From: Aralia elata
Taxonomy: Eukaryota > Streptophyta > Magnoliopsida > Apiales > Araliaceae
DNA: 64,000 nucleotides
NCBI GenBank assembly: GCA_034770075.1
Contig: CM068380.1
Location: 23,552,638-23,616,637 of the forward strand
Direction: 5' to 3'
The notes below the pieces were generated by a model. That model did not search any database. It saw only the letters and a list, made by a program, of their open reading frames with translations, and was not told the origin of the DNA. Of this stretch, positions 43,247 to 53,441 are shown piece by piece; positions within the stretch are counted from its first letter, which is position 1; each line of letters starts with the position of its first letter. Made by a program: the position numbers and the translations under genes.

Positions 43247-44502
43247 AGTCAGAGTAACTGAAGATATGAAGCTCCATGAACAGGATGGAGGAGGAGAAGA
43301 AGTGAAACTCATTGCTAAGAACAGAAGAAAATGCATGTCCTTTCTATCTCTGATGATAATTTCACATAACACCAATTCATCAAGTTCCTATGAACCAACT
43401 ATCTTCAGACCACAAAACAGTAAGGAACAGAGTCCCAAAACTCTGTGGCTGATGAACCAGATAAAGCTTCATCTCTGGTCGTAGAACTCTACGACTGATA
43501 ACCAAGTCAGCCATACAGCCCTAAGTCGTAGAGTCACTACGATTGACATCCTGATCGTAGAGTACATTGACCCTACAATTACATCCTACAAAACATTTCT
43601 CCCATAAAGGCAAACACTAGGACGAAGGAATAAAGTAATGACATCTTTTCCGCTTCATCAAGGCAGTCTTTCTTCAAATAAGCACCTCAGAGACAAACCA
43701 AGCCCTAAGCTCCAAACTTAGAGGCCTACCCTTTCTGAGCTTCCTTAACCCTGTTGAAAGACTGAATGGAATGCATTACCAGAATCTCTCCAGAGCTTAA
43801 GGTGGTAACAAAACAAAGGAGAAAAGCCAATTTCATAAAAGAGATTTTCTCATGGGATTCTCTAGAAGAAAAAGAAGCTGGTATTAAAAGGAAGTCTTCA
43901 TCAAGCAAACAATCCAGCTCACCTATCGGTACAGATACAAGTTATGGAGACTATCATCACAAATGTCAAGAGAGAGCAAGGTTTCTTCTGAGCATTTAAG
44001 ATGCGCATTCTGGGAGGAAGTCACCTCAAGCTTAATTAGGGACCTTCCCATCACAAACTTCATTTCACTAGGATAAGTGCAAATCAGCATTTGAGCAACA
44101 AAAGTTGTGACCAAAGTCTGCTTTCAGGAGATGATCGTAGAATGAAAAGGCAGAACATCAAGTCACTCTACGAACGGACAAAGTCAATGGTCAAAGAGAA
44201 AGGAGATGACCACGCTCTAGGGCTAGGGTGATTGATGTGCAACGGTTGTGGAAGTTATAACAGTTATGACCACGATCAGCAAATGGGCTTCTTACACGTG
44301 TCCTTGATAAAAAGAGGGAACTGACACAGGCCAAAATTTAAATACTAACGATTGTTCTTTCCAAACAGTTATCCAAGCCTATCATCTACGAACCCCCCAA
44401 ATATCTCAAATCCCTGATTGCCAATCCTCAAATAGAAAAAATTCTTAACCCATTCCAACTCAAACACTCATCTTCACGCGTATCTCTGATCAAACCCTAG
44501 AT
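43247..44502 (+). other. Unassigned internal sequence of the nested sirevirus
   Basis: No domain recognised. It still contains CGTAGAGT words (for example near 43530 and 43557) and a short frame at 43766-43999 (ISPELKVVTKQRRKANFIKE, HHKCQERARFLLSI) that I could not place. It may be internal 5' sequence or rearranged LTR. Confidence 0.35.
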
Positions 44503-47155
44503 ATGGAAAACTGTCAAATCGTTACAGGCATCAACTTGGCTTTGATAGGTTTAAGGAATCAGAAGAGAAGTTCAAAGAGATTCTCAAGATTGTAAGGGAG
44601 GCTGGGTTCTCAAAATGCTTAGAATCAAACACCAAATTCTTCTCTGACTTGATCAAAAAGTTCTATTAGAATGCAGTAGTTGATAATGATGTTCTGACTA
44701 CAAAAGTTCAAGGAGTAAAACTGAAGATAGATTCTGCAGAAATCAATCAATGTTTGGGATTCACCAACCAAGGTCTATCATCTCTAGAAGGAATCGACTC
44801 TAATGAAAGCATGAGATTGATGGGATATGTAAAGAATCCCCATCTCAAAGGAATGAAGAAAAAAGAATTCCTAGAGAAATTTGAGTTCTTAGCATAGATT
44901 GTAGGAAAATGTATCTTAGGCAAAGATATCGCTCACGACACTGTAAGTGATCTTTAATTAAAAATCATGACTGCCATCGTCTTGAAGAAGAAGATAAATT
45001 TTGATGTTATGCTGTTTGATTGGATAGCCAAGGACATCAGGAGAATGAAGGCTTCAAAAAAATCCATCTCAAAGGTATTCTATAGAAGATTCCTAAGCAT
45101 CATACTGAAGAAGAAACTGAAAAGTAAAATTGGGGATGATGAGGGAGAAACCCTAAATGTCAACAAAGTTATGTCCCCTAAATTGTTTGACAACTGGAAA
45201 AGTAACCCCATGGAGAATAAGAGATTAAGAATATCTGGTAGCAGCAGCAAGGATACCTCAAGGACAGACAAAGGGAAAAGAAAAGTAAGTACATTGAAGA
45301 ATGAGTCATCACAATTTGATGAATCTCTGTCCCATGTGTCCATACCTTCAAAATCAACAAAGAAGAAGTTGAAAATTGAAAAAGCCTCTCCAATAGCCTC
45401 ATTGAAGAGCTCATCAGAACCTACAAGTGAATCTTAGGAAGAGGAAGAAGCATCTAAAACTCCTGTTGTTAAGCCTGCAAAAAGAAGACAAAGTGCACGT
45501 CTTCAACAAAAAATGAAATTCCCAGGTCTTAAGAGAGAAGAAGGTATTTCACCTAAGTTAATTGATCTTAGTGATGATGATGATGAGGTTGGTAAAGAAG
45601 AAGCTACAAAGACCAGTAAACGTGTGGCATCAAGAGATGGGTCTGCTGAAAAGTTTGTGACCACAAGTGAGTCAGAATCAAAAAGTAAGGATGAAGCTAT
45701 GTCTGCTAAAGAAAATCTTAATGGATCAACAGGATATGATATTGTTATGGAAACAAGCTAGGAAGAACAGTTGACTGGTAAACCAATAAAAATATCAAAG
45801 AAAGTGAATATGGAGGAAGCAAGTTCAAAGGGAAAAAGTGCCAGAGAAATTGACGTTGGAAAAGGAAAGGAAGAAATGGAAAAGGATGAAGCACTAGAGG
45901 ATTCTAACTCTAAAAATAATGAGTCAGAAAACAACTCTGATCCATTCCCAGCAACCATAAGAATTCGGAGAAGGATAGTGCTTGAGGCTTGTGACAAACT
46001 AGGAGCTGTGTTGCCAACAAGATGGATAGATCATGGCAACAGACAAATCAAAGTAGTATCAATAACCATAGAGGATCTGCTTAACAATTTTCAAGATATT
46101 GAACTGGATTGAACTACAGTACTATATGATCCTGACAGTCAACAACTAACATGGTTCTACCTATGGATGCCCTGGTTGAAGGCCATTTCACTTGGAGATA
46201 AGAGTTTTATCAGCTGGTTTTACTCACAATTTCCAAATCTAAAGATGATCTCTCAGAACTTCCCAAAAGTTCAATCCTTTCTAAAGATGTTAATCAAGAA
46301 CTCCCAACACTTCAAAGTCTACCGACAGGTTGAAGGTATATACATTTCATACTATATGCTGGAAAATCTTGATAAAGGCAGAGCAAAAACCAAGACCGTA
46401 GAGTCCACGACTGTAGCATTCCAGTCTCAGCCAAATGTCAAACTCCCTCAAAGGTCAAATACATCCACTGGAATACCTACTAAAATTCCTTCCTCATCTA
46501 ACAAAGATTTCTTTGATATAGTCATAGCTCTTGAAAACATCTACAAGAGTGAGAAACCTAAGTCAACTAGACTAATCCTTGAAGATCCCTTGATTGATCA
46601 AGAGCTGTTGAAAAACTCAGAAGAGTTGCTTGGAAACATTTCCTCACTGCTGCAATAAAGGATATGCCTGGAGGTGAAGAGAATGACTTCTACAAAAAGC
46701 TGCAAGCATTATTCAGAGATATGTCTATCAAACTTCATCAAAGAGATCAGATATATCTTAAGTCCATTGAGAAATAGAAGAAAGAAGCCCTAAAACTTCA
46801 AAAGCAAAATAAGAGATCTATTCAGTCTCTCTTAGAGAAAGTTGACAACCTCAGCCAGTCCCTCTCTCAACAAATGGAAGTTGGAAATACCTCCTACCTA
46901 GTTGAACATCTCATTAACCATGTTCAGTATCTTTCCCGAATGATTGATGACAAAAAGGGGGAGAAAACGATGAAGCATAAAAAGAGGAGCAGGAAAGCTG
47001 TCACAAAAAGGAAGGTCAAGATGCTGAAGAACAAAGATAAAACGCCAACTGAGGGGGAGCCAGAAGAAGAAGAAGATAAAGGAAAATCAGCAAGATCTGA
47101 GGGGGATCAAGAGCCAGAGAAGAATGAAGTAGAACCAGAAGAAAGTAGCAGCTGA
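44503..47155 (+). pseudogene. ORF3 (plant transposon protein) of the nested sirevirus, decayed
   Basis: After ATG 44503 and an early frameshift, one frame runs to 46658, broken by TAG (about 44667, 44895, 45435, 45759), TAA (44955, 46656) and TGA (46110). Residues read FKESEEKFKEILKIVREAGF, FSDLIKKFY, TTKVQGVKLKIDSAEINQCL, the pattern of the putative plant transposon protein family (PF20167-like). Then come Lys/Ser/Glu-rich segments (KGKRKVSTLKNES, LIDLSDDDDEVGKEE), LKAISLGDKSFISWFYSQFP with KMISQNFPK (46180-46272), and after a frameshift a coiled-coil and acidic tail ending at 47155. The FISW..QNF block is shared with the element at 11.2-17.6 kb. Function unknown. Confidence 0.75.
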
Positions 47156-47456
47156 AAACAATCACAAAGTATCCAAGAAAAAGGTGAAGAAGGTACATCT
47201 CTAACAAATAAGGAAGAATTAACTGTCATATGTTAATCTAGATCTAGGATCTCCTTGTTGAACTAATATAGCTTGTGAACTGCATATGTTTAAGTTTCAT
47301 GACATGTTATATGAATGATTATTATTAATACACATCACTTCATTCATGTTTCTTTGTCTAGCAATACAGTAACTTATTGTATCATAAGTCACATTCATAC
47401 TATTCATTTGCATGTATTGCTTGAAATAAATGTTATGCTATAAGTGTTTTTGCCAT
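47156..47456. other. 3' internal spacer of the nested sirevirus
   Basis: Non-coding, between the ORF3 end and the polypurine tract. Confidence 0.5.
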
Positions 47457-47479
47457 CATCAAATAGAGGGAGGGGAGAT
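47457..47479 (+). promoter_or_regulatory. Polypurine tract of the nested sirevirus
   Basis: AAATAGAGGGAGGGGAGAT directly precedes the 3' LTR (TGTTGGAAATC at 47480), in the same CATCATC.AAATAG context as the other sireviruses here. Confidence 0.85.
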
Positions 47480-47826
47480 TGTTGGAAATCTGCATGAGAT
47501 CGTTAAGTCCATTATCATAAAAGGAGAATGTTATAAGATCTGCATGAGATTACCATTATTCATTATATGTGATTTAATTGATAACAAAATGATAAGAAGA
47601 ACATTCATATTGTTAAAGCCCTGTAAAGTCCTTAATGAAATATATATGTACACGGACTTAGAATGAAAAGATCAAATATATTAAGTTGATCTAAGCTGAA
47701 TTAATATCTATCTGATCAAAGTATGTTTGTAATATTGAGTATTGTAAAGTCCTTAAATGAATTTGATGTACAAGGACTTAGAATAGAAAAAGATCAAACT
47801 TGTTAGGTTGATCTTATGAGTTGAAA

Positions 47827-47828
<2 letters not shown>

Positions 47829-47875
<47 letters not shown>
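47829..47875. repeat. (AT)n microsatellite in the 3' LTR
   Basis: About 23 AT units. At the equivalent place in the 5' LTR (near 42940) only ATATATG is present, so the run expanded after insertion in one LTR copy or shrank in the other. Confidence 0.9.
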
Positions 47876-47877
<2 letters not shown>

Positions 47878-47924
47878 CAAAGGCCAGACTGATCGTTGAG
47901 TACCACACAAAGCATCCAGTGAAG

Positions 47925-49170
47925 GATCGTAGAGCAGCCAGCCAGCTTGGAGTTCAATCAGCTTAAAAGTACGTAGAGTCTGTCAGACAAACATAGAGTG
48001 AGGCTCGGCCAGTCACAAAGCTCTCTTGGCATCGTAGAGTTGGGCCAGGCATATGCAGAGTTTCATCTCGACATCGTAGAGTAACTATGGCATGATCAAA
48101 GAACAGACGTAGAGTTAAACATGTCATCACAAAGCTTGAAAGGCAAACGTAGAGTTGAGCTTGTCATCGCAGAGTCTGTCAGGCTAACATAGAGTAAGGC
48201 TCGACGGATCAAAGAGCTCACTCCAAATCGTAGAGTGTGCCAGACACCGCAAAGTAAAAGCAAAGAGAAGATCGTTGAGTTATCTTGGGATCGTATAGTC
48301 AATACAATTAGTCACTCTACGATTCTCATGAACAATCTATAATCAAACAACAACGTAGAGTAGTCTCTGCCTCAGCACTCAAAGTTAAAGTAGCAATCTT
48401 CATAAGGACTTCTAAGTAAGCTGAGCATGAGCTATCAAACAAACGAAGATCTTAGAGTGCATCTTAAGCATCAAGCCATAACAAAGATCATTGGGCAGCT
48501 CAAATACACACTCTACGATCTATCAAGACTCTATGACCTGCACCTTAGACAAGGTTGTAGAGTAGGAAAGTACCAGCCAGAACAAGTGATCGTAGAGTTG
48601 AGCCAAAGATAACAGAGGTACTTTGGCAGTCTCAGCGAAGCAACAGAAGATCATAGAGCAGTACTCTATGACGTAACAACAGAGAAAATATCTGAAGATT
48701 AAGTAGAGCAGTTATCTATAATGAAAGTGCTAAAATATCAGAAGATCATAGAGCAGTCCTCTATGACACAATGACAGTGACAATATCTAAGGAACGCAGA
48801 GCATTCCCCTACAACAATAGAGCTTGTACCTAAAGATCATAGATCAGTCCTCTATGATAAGAAAGAGTCTACAGAGCTAACACCTGAAGAACACAGAGTA
48901 GTCCTCTACGTTAAACAAACTGAAGCAAAAGCTCAACAAGATTATGAACCTATGCTCTGGGAACGTAAAGCTCAATGGAGATCACATAGCACAAGAAGGC
49001 ACAACTGCAATACAGTAAGAAACACATTAAAGCGTAAAGCAAGTGCAGTCAGCCACTTTATGAGCTTCAAGGTAGTGCACATCATGCATGATCATAAGGC
49101 CACGTCATGAAGCGAGTAAACAACCCTACGATCAGAAGCAATAGGCTGCAACCCAGTTGATCGTAGAGTA
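47925..49170 (+). repeat. Interspersed CGTAGAG motif cluster in the LTR
   Basis: About ten exact CGTAGAG words, mostly inside ATCGTAGAGT or ACGTAGAGT, plus a similar number of CATAGAG, TGTAGAG and CACAGAG variants. Spacing is irregular (20-150 bp). The reverse complement CTCTACG is equally frequent in the minus-strand LTR at 12230-12620 and present at 5876-6365. Confidence 0.8.
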
Positions 49171-50592
49171 AGAAAGTGCCAACAAGGATTGAAGATATCA
49201 AGAGCACTTAGGTTAATTATCCCGAGATAAGCGGCTAAGTACTTAAATGAGCAAAGAAGGGAACCAATCTCAGTGGGGATCAAACAGCCATGTTTAATGC
49301 AGCAAAAGTCAGCACACATGACTCCACTACCTTGGTACCAGTTAATGGAAGCTGACTTAGCTATCACTAGCAGACTTCAAAGAGTAAAATATTCATTGTT
49401 ATAGTAAAGAAGTCTGCAGAAAGGGAATACTTCAACGGGAAGTTTTGTAACGGGAAGCTAGCAACGACAGGATTCCAAACAGAAAAGAGTAACAGAATCT
49501 ATATATGGCAAAGTGCATCAAGATTGAAAGTGTGTGTGAACAAGAGCAAGAACACTGATTGAACAAATTTGCTTAAAGCTTCACTGCAACATTAAAAGTA
49601 TGCCAAAGGGCTGGCATATGAGCTAAGAGTCGAATGACCAAGAAATCAAGATCAAGAGTAACTAAAGCTAAAAGCAAATCAAGAAGAGCTACTCTATGAT
49701 CAACCATGAACACTGAGCTGACAAGATAAAGACCAGAACGGGTTTTGTGTACAATACAACAAGTATTCATGACTGCTAAGCTCAAGAACACAGTAAGCTT
49801 GTTTGAAGAGCTTAAGCAGTAAGTGAAAGGTGATTAACTGCGTCTGCTGATTACATGAAGAAGTAGAACATCAACGACAAATGTCAGCAGCATCCAGAAG
49901 ATGATCACCAACAGCTGCTATGTACTTGAAGATAAAGGAGATCAAAGTTCATCTTGACAGCACAACCCAACAAACAATCAACACACCAAAGAGGGCAGAG
50001 TGTCCTTGTCTTAAGTGACTAAACCAAGTCAAGTCCATTACTGGACTTGCTGAGTACCAAAGAGTACAAGAGATTCTAAGGCTGTTGGTCTTAGTCTACA
50101 GAGTTCCAAAGCTGTTGGCTTTGAAGAGTTTTTAGTAAACTGGAGTTCCAAGTTTACTGTGCTTGAAGAGGGTCAAAGGATCCTTGTCCGAGGGACTAAA
50201 AATAACTCATGTTTGACTGGACTTAAGGAGGACGACACGTCCTTATCTTAGTGACTAAAACCATTAGTGGATTCCTACTTGTTAAAGTAGAAGAGTGGAG
50301 TCTGAGTTATTCACTCTTCGAGCCACTTAAAGTCTCTTATGTCATTTACTTTATATCATTTACCTTATGTACAATAACTGCTATAATTGCTATATCCGAT
50401 GTCAACTATATCATCGATTTAATCGTTGAACTGAGATTATGTTTGTATCTTTGAAGGGGTTCTTAAAGTATATTCCGTTGTGCATGAATCGATTCTATTA
50501 ATCATAACTGATATACATTAGTATGTAAGAAAAAGATTTAGAGATCTATTCACCCCCCTTTTAGATCTCTATTGTGTCCCCGGGAGCTAACA

Positions 50593-50597
50593 TATGC
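50593..50597. repeat. Target-site duplication TATGC, right copy
   Basis: Removing the nested element and one copy restores the RT frame across the junction. Confidence 0.8.
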
Positions 50598-51420
50598 CTA
50601 TAAGAAAATGATGTTCGGATTATTGAATGTCAGTGCCACTTATCAGAGGATAATGAACTATGTGTTCAAAAAGTAGTTAAGCCGAAGTATGGAGGTTTAT
50701 GTAGATGATATGATTGTCAAAATCTTATATACTAGAAAACATTTGGATGACTTAGAGGACTGCTTTCAGACGGTTCGAGACTATAATATCAGACTAAACC
50801 CGACGAAGTGCACCTTTGGCCTCAGTTCGGGTAAGTTTCATGGGTATTTGGTGAGCAAAAGGGGCATTGAGGGAAATCCAGAGAAAATCAAGGCCATATT
50901 GGACATGAAATCCCCTTAGACGTTCAAAGATGTACAACAGTTGACAGGTCGGATAACAGTGTTGAGGAGATTTATGTCCAAATTGGCAGAGAGATGTTTA
51001 CCGTTCTTCGATACATTGAAGGGGCCGAAGAATGAGAAGACTTTTCAATGGACTTCAGAGTGTGAGGAAGCTTTTCAGGGGATAAAGAAATATCTATCAT
51101 TTGTGCCTCTACTAATGAAGCCAATCCCTTCGGAACCTTTGTATCTGTATTTAGCGGCGAGCTCGTTGGCGGTTGGAACGGTTCTGGTTCGGGAAGCGGG
51201 CGGAAAGTAATTCCCCGTTTATTATGTCAATCATACCATTCGGGAAACAGAAACGAGGTATCAAACTTGGAGAAATTTTCCTATACCTTGGTTATAGCTA
51301 GTAGAAAGCTCTGTCATTATTTCCAAGGGAGGCTAATCGTGGTGTACACAGATCAACCTTTGAAGAAGATCTTGGGAAAACCAGAAATTTCAGGTCAGTT
51401 AGCAGCATGGGCATAGAGTT
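50598..51420 (+). pseudogene. Ty3 reverse transcriptase, C-terminal half, and connection
   Basis: Resumes with KMMFGLLNVSATYQRIMNYV (50607-50666), a TAG at 50674, then MEVYVDDMIVKI (50689-50724) with the catalytic Y-V-D-D box. RLNPTKCTFGLSSGKFHGYL and VSKRGIEGNPEKIKAIL follow (50794-50910), then the thumb and the reverse-transcriptase-type RNase H start: LTGRITVLRRFMSK, FQWTSECEEAFQGIKKYL, PLYLYLAASSLAVGTVLVRE. Stops at about 50918 and 51208, and a frameshift near 51265. Confidence 0.87.
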
Positions 51421-51430
51421 GACGTAGTTT

Positions 51431-52030
51431 GTGCTAGAGTATCATCCTCAGACGACAATCAAAGGTCAGGTTTTAGCCGACTTTGTGGCAGAGCGTTCGT
51501 TTTCTGAACCCGATTTAGTTGGTCAGCTGGGGATGGTGAGTTCAATTTCGGATATTACACCGGTTCAGACATTATGGACTCTGGATGTTGACAGGTCGTC
51601 GACTTCGGATTTGAGTGGGGCAGGTGTAATCTTGATGAGTCCAGAAGGGTTTAAGGTGCAGCCGACCATTCGCTTCGGATTTAGAGCGACCAACAACGAG
51701 GCTGAGTATGAATCTATTTTGGCAGGCTTACGATTGGCCAAAAGTCTTGAGGTACAGAAGCTGATCATCTTCAATGACTCTCAATTAGTGATCAAGCAGA
51801 TTTCGGGGGAGTATGAAGCACGGGGGGCAAAGATGACTAAGTATCTGGCAGAAGTTAAAGATCGGCTTCAATACTTCAGCGTGTTTTCCCTTCACGGAGT
51901 AGATCGGTTGGACACCACAGTAGCTGATGCATTGTCCAGGTTGGCCACAACGGACGCAAGTTCATTCAGTGGGTCAGTGTATCTGGAAGTTTTAAATTCA
52001 CCAAGTGTTCGGGGGTTAGAAGTGCTAGTG
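51431..52030 (+). pseudogene. Second (plant/archaeal-like) RNase H domain of the Tat element
   Basis: MLEYHPQTTIKGQVLADFVA leads into WTLDVDRSSTSDLSGAGVIL, FRATNNEAEYESILAGLRLA, FNDSQLVIKQISGEYEARG and VADALSRLATTD. This is the additional RNase H domain that marks Tat-type Ty3 elements, placed between the RT-linked domain and integrase. The first catalytic Asp block reads DVDRSS where DVDGSS is usual. It is open without a stop from 51431 to 52357, the longest intact frame in the element. Confidence 0.85.
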
Positions 52031-52099
52031 GTAGAATGGTCGGACTGTTGGATGACGCCCTATATAAGTTATCTCACTGATGTCGTCTTACCTTTGGAT

Positions 52100-53281
52100 C
52101 AGATATTGGCAAAGAAGATAAAATATAAGAGTTCGAGTTTCGTGTTTATCGATGGATATCTGTATCGACGGGCCTTCACTTCTCCTTTGTTAAAGTGTCT
52201 GGTCTCGTTCGAAGCTTATTACGCACTTCGGGAGGTACACGAAGGAATCTGTGGGGATCACATGGGTGCAAAGGCTTTGGTGTATAAGGTGCTTCGACAA
52301 GGGTACTATTGGCCGACGATCTTTCAAGAAGCTAAGGAATATGTGCAAAAATGCTGAAAATGCCAGTTCAATAATCCCATTCCTCATCAACTGCCCGAAG
52401 ACTTATACTCGGTCTTATCCCCGATCCCATTTGTTGTGTGGGGAATTGATATCTTGGGGCCGTTGTCAAAGGCAAAAGGGCAGGTTAGTTTTGTGATAGT
52501 GGTCATCGACTACATGACCAAGTGGGTAGAGGCAAAACCGCTTCGGTCAATCACGGAGTAAGAATGCCTTAAGTTCCTCAAGGAGTTCGTTGTATTTCGG
52601 TTCGGCATCCCGATGACAGTTGTATCCGACAATGGTCGCCAATTTGTCGGGTCAAAGTTTGAAGAGTTTTTAAAGGATCTGGGCATACAGTAACGGAAGA
52701 CTTCGGTTGCCCATCCTCAATCCAATGGCCAAGTAGAAGTCACCAACATGACTCTACTTAATGGGATTAAAAGAAGGTTGGATGAAGTTAAGGGGAGATG
52801 GCCCAAGGAGTTGATTAGTGTTTTATGGGCATATCGAACCACTCCTCGGCCTACTACCGGCAATTCGCCATATAAACTGGCCTATGGGACAGATGCTCTT
52901 ATTTCAGTTGAGATCGGATCTCCTTCTCTTTGGGTCAATCAATTTAAAGAATTATACAATGATGAAAGCATTCACCTCAATATTGATCTGTTAGAGGAGG
53001 TTCGGGAGTTGGCCATGGTAAAGCTAGCAGTCTACCAAAGGAGAACAGCCAGACATTATAATTAAAGGAGTAAAGTTAAGGAGGTTTGAAGTTGGGGACT
53101 TAGTCCTCCAAGAGGTGGAGGCATCATCGCCCCAAAACCTCGGAAAACTAATGCCCAACTGGGAGGGACCCTATGAGGTCATGGAAATGTAGAAGCCATG
53201 AACTTACCGGCTTCGAGCAATGGATGGAACAGAAGTCAAAAACACTTGGCATGCAAGGAGACTGAGAAAGTATTATCAGTA
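52100..53281 (+). pseudogene. Ty3 integrase (Tat-type), decayed
   Basis: Zinc-binding part: LREVHEGICGDHMGAKALVY, QGYYWPTIFQEAKEYVQKC with TGA at 52355, then KCQ. Core: VVWGIDILGPLSKAKG (first Asp, about 52435), VVSDNGRQFVGSKF (second Asp, 52621-52660), AHPQSNGQVEVTN (Glu, about 52710-52748). C-terminal: GVKEVE-type GDLVLQEV (53095) and GPYEVMEM, ending at TAG 53281 after ARRLRKYYQ. Stops at 52355, 52559, 52691, 53063 and elsewhere. Confidence 0.87.
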
Positions 53282-53441
53282 GTGCATGTCAAGTAATTCA
53301 TTTCATGACTCTGTAAATTTTGGTACATACTTAATGAAATCAAAATCCAATTTTGCTCAAATGTTATTTTCATTAATGTTGAATGTTTTTCCATTGAGAG
53401 TTTTAATTACAAAATAGTCCTAACAAACTATTGCATAAGTT
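53282..53441. other. Spacer between integrase and the antisense gene
   Basis: Convergent 3' ends: sense pol stops at 53281 and the antisense gene at 53442, leaving 160 bp in which both transcripts would have to end. Confidence 0.5.

Larger units (their letters stand above)
42589..50592 (+). mobile_element. Nested sirevirus derivative with only ORF3 left
   Basis: 8004 bp, ends TGTTAGAAAT and GGGAGCTAACA, with a 5-bp target duplication (one mismatch). It consists of a truncated 5' LTR (42589-43246), about 1.25 kb of unassigned sequence, ORF3 (44503-47155), a polypurine tract and a full 3' LTR (47480-50592). The rest of the 5' LTR, primer-binding site, gag and pol are missing. Same orientation as the host Ty3 element. 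Confidence 0.88.
47480..50592 (+). mobile_element. 3' LTR of the nested sirevirus (3113 bp)
   Basis: Complete LTR from TGTTGGAAATC to GGGAGCTAACA. U3 holds an (AT)n run and many CGTAGAG-type words (47925-49170). The right part has a TATA-like ATCTATATATGG (49498) and the sirevirus U5 phrases: 'gtccttgtcttaagtgacta' (50010), 'attcaccccccttttagatc' (50551). Confidence 0.88.

Noticed and set aside
43188..43484. Plus-strand 98-codon frame in the nested sirevirus
   Set aside because: It starts inside the truncated 5' LTR and crosses the deletion junction, so it is not an ancestral gene.
47925..49170. CRISPR-like array of short repeats (CGTAGAG)
   Set aside because: The word is only 7-10 bp, spacing is irregular, variants abound, and it lies within a plant LTR. 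No spacers of equal length.
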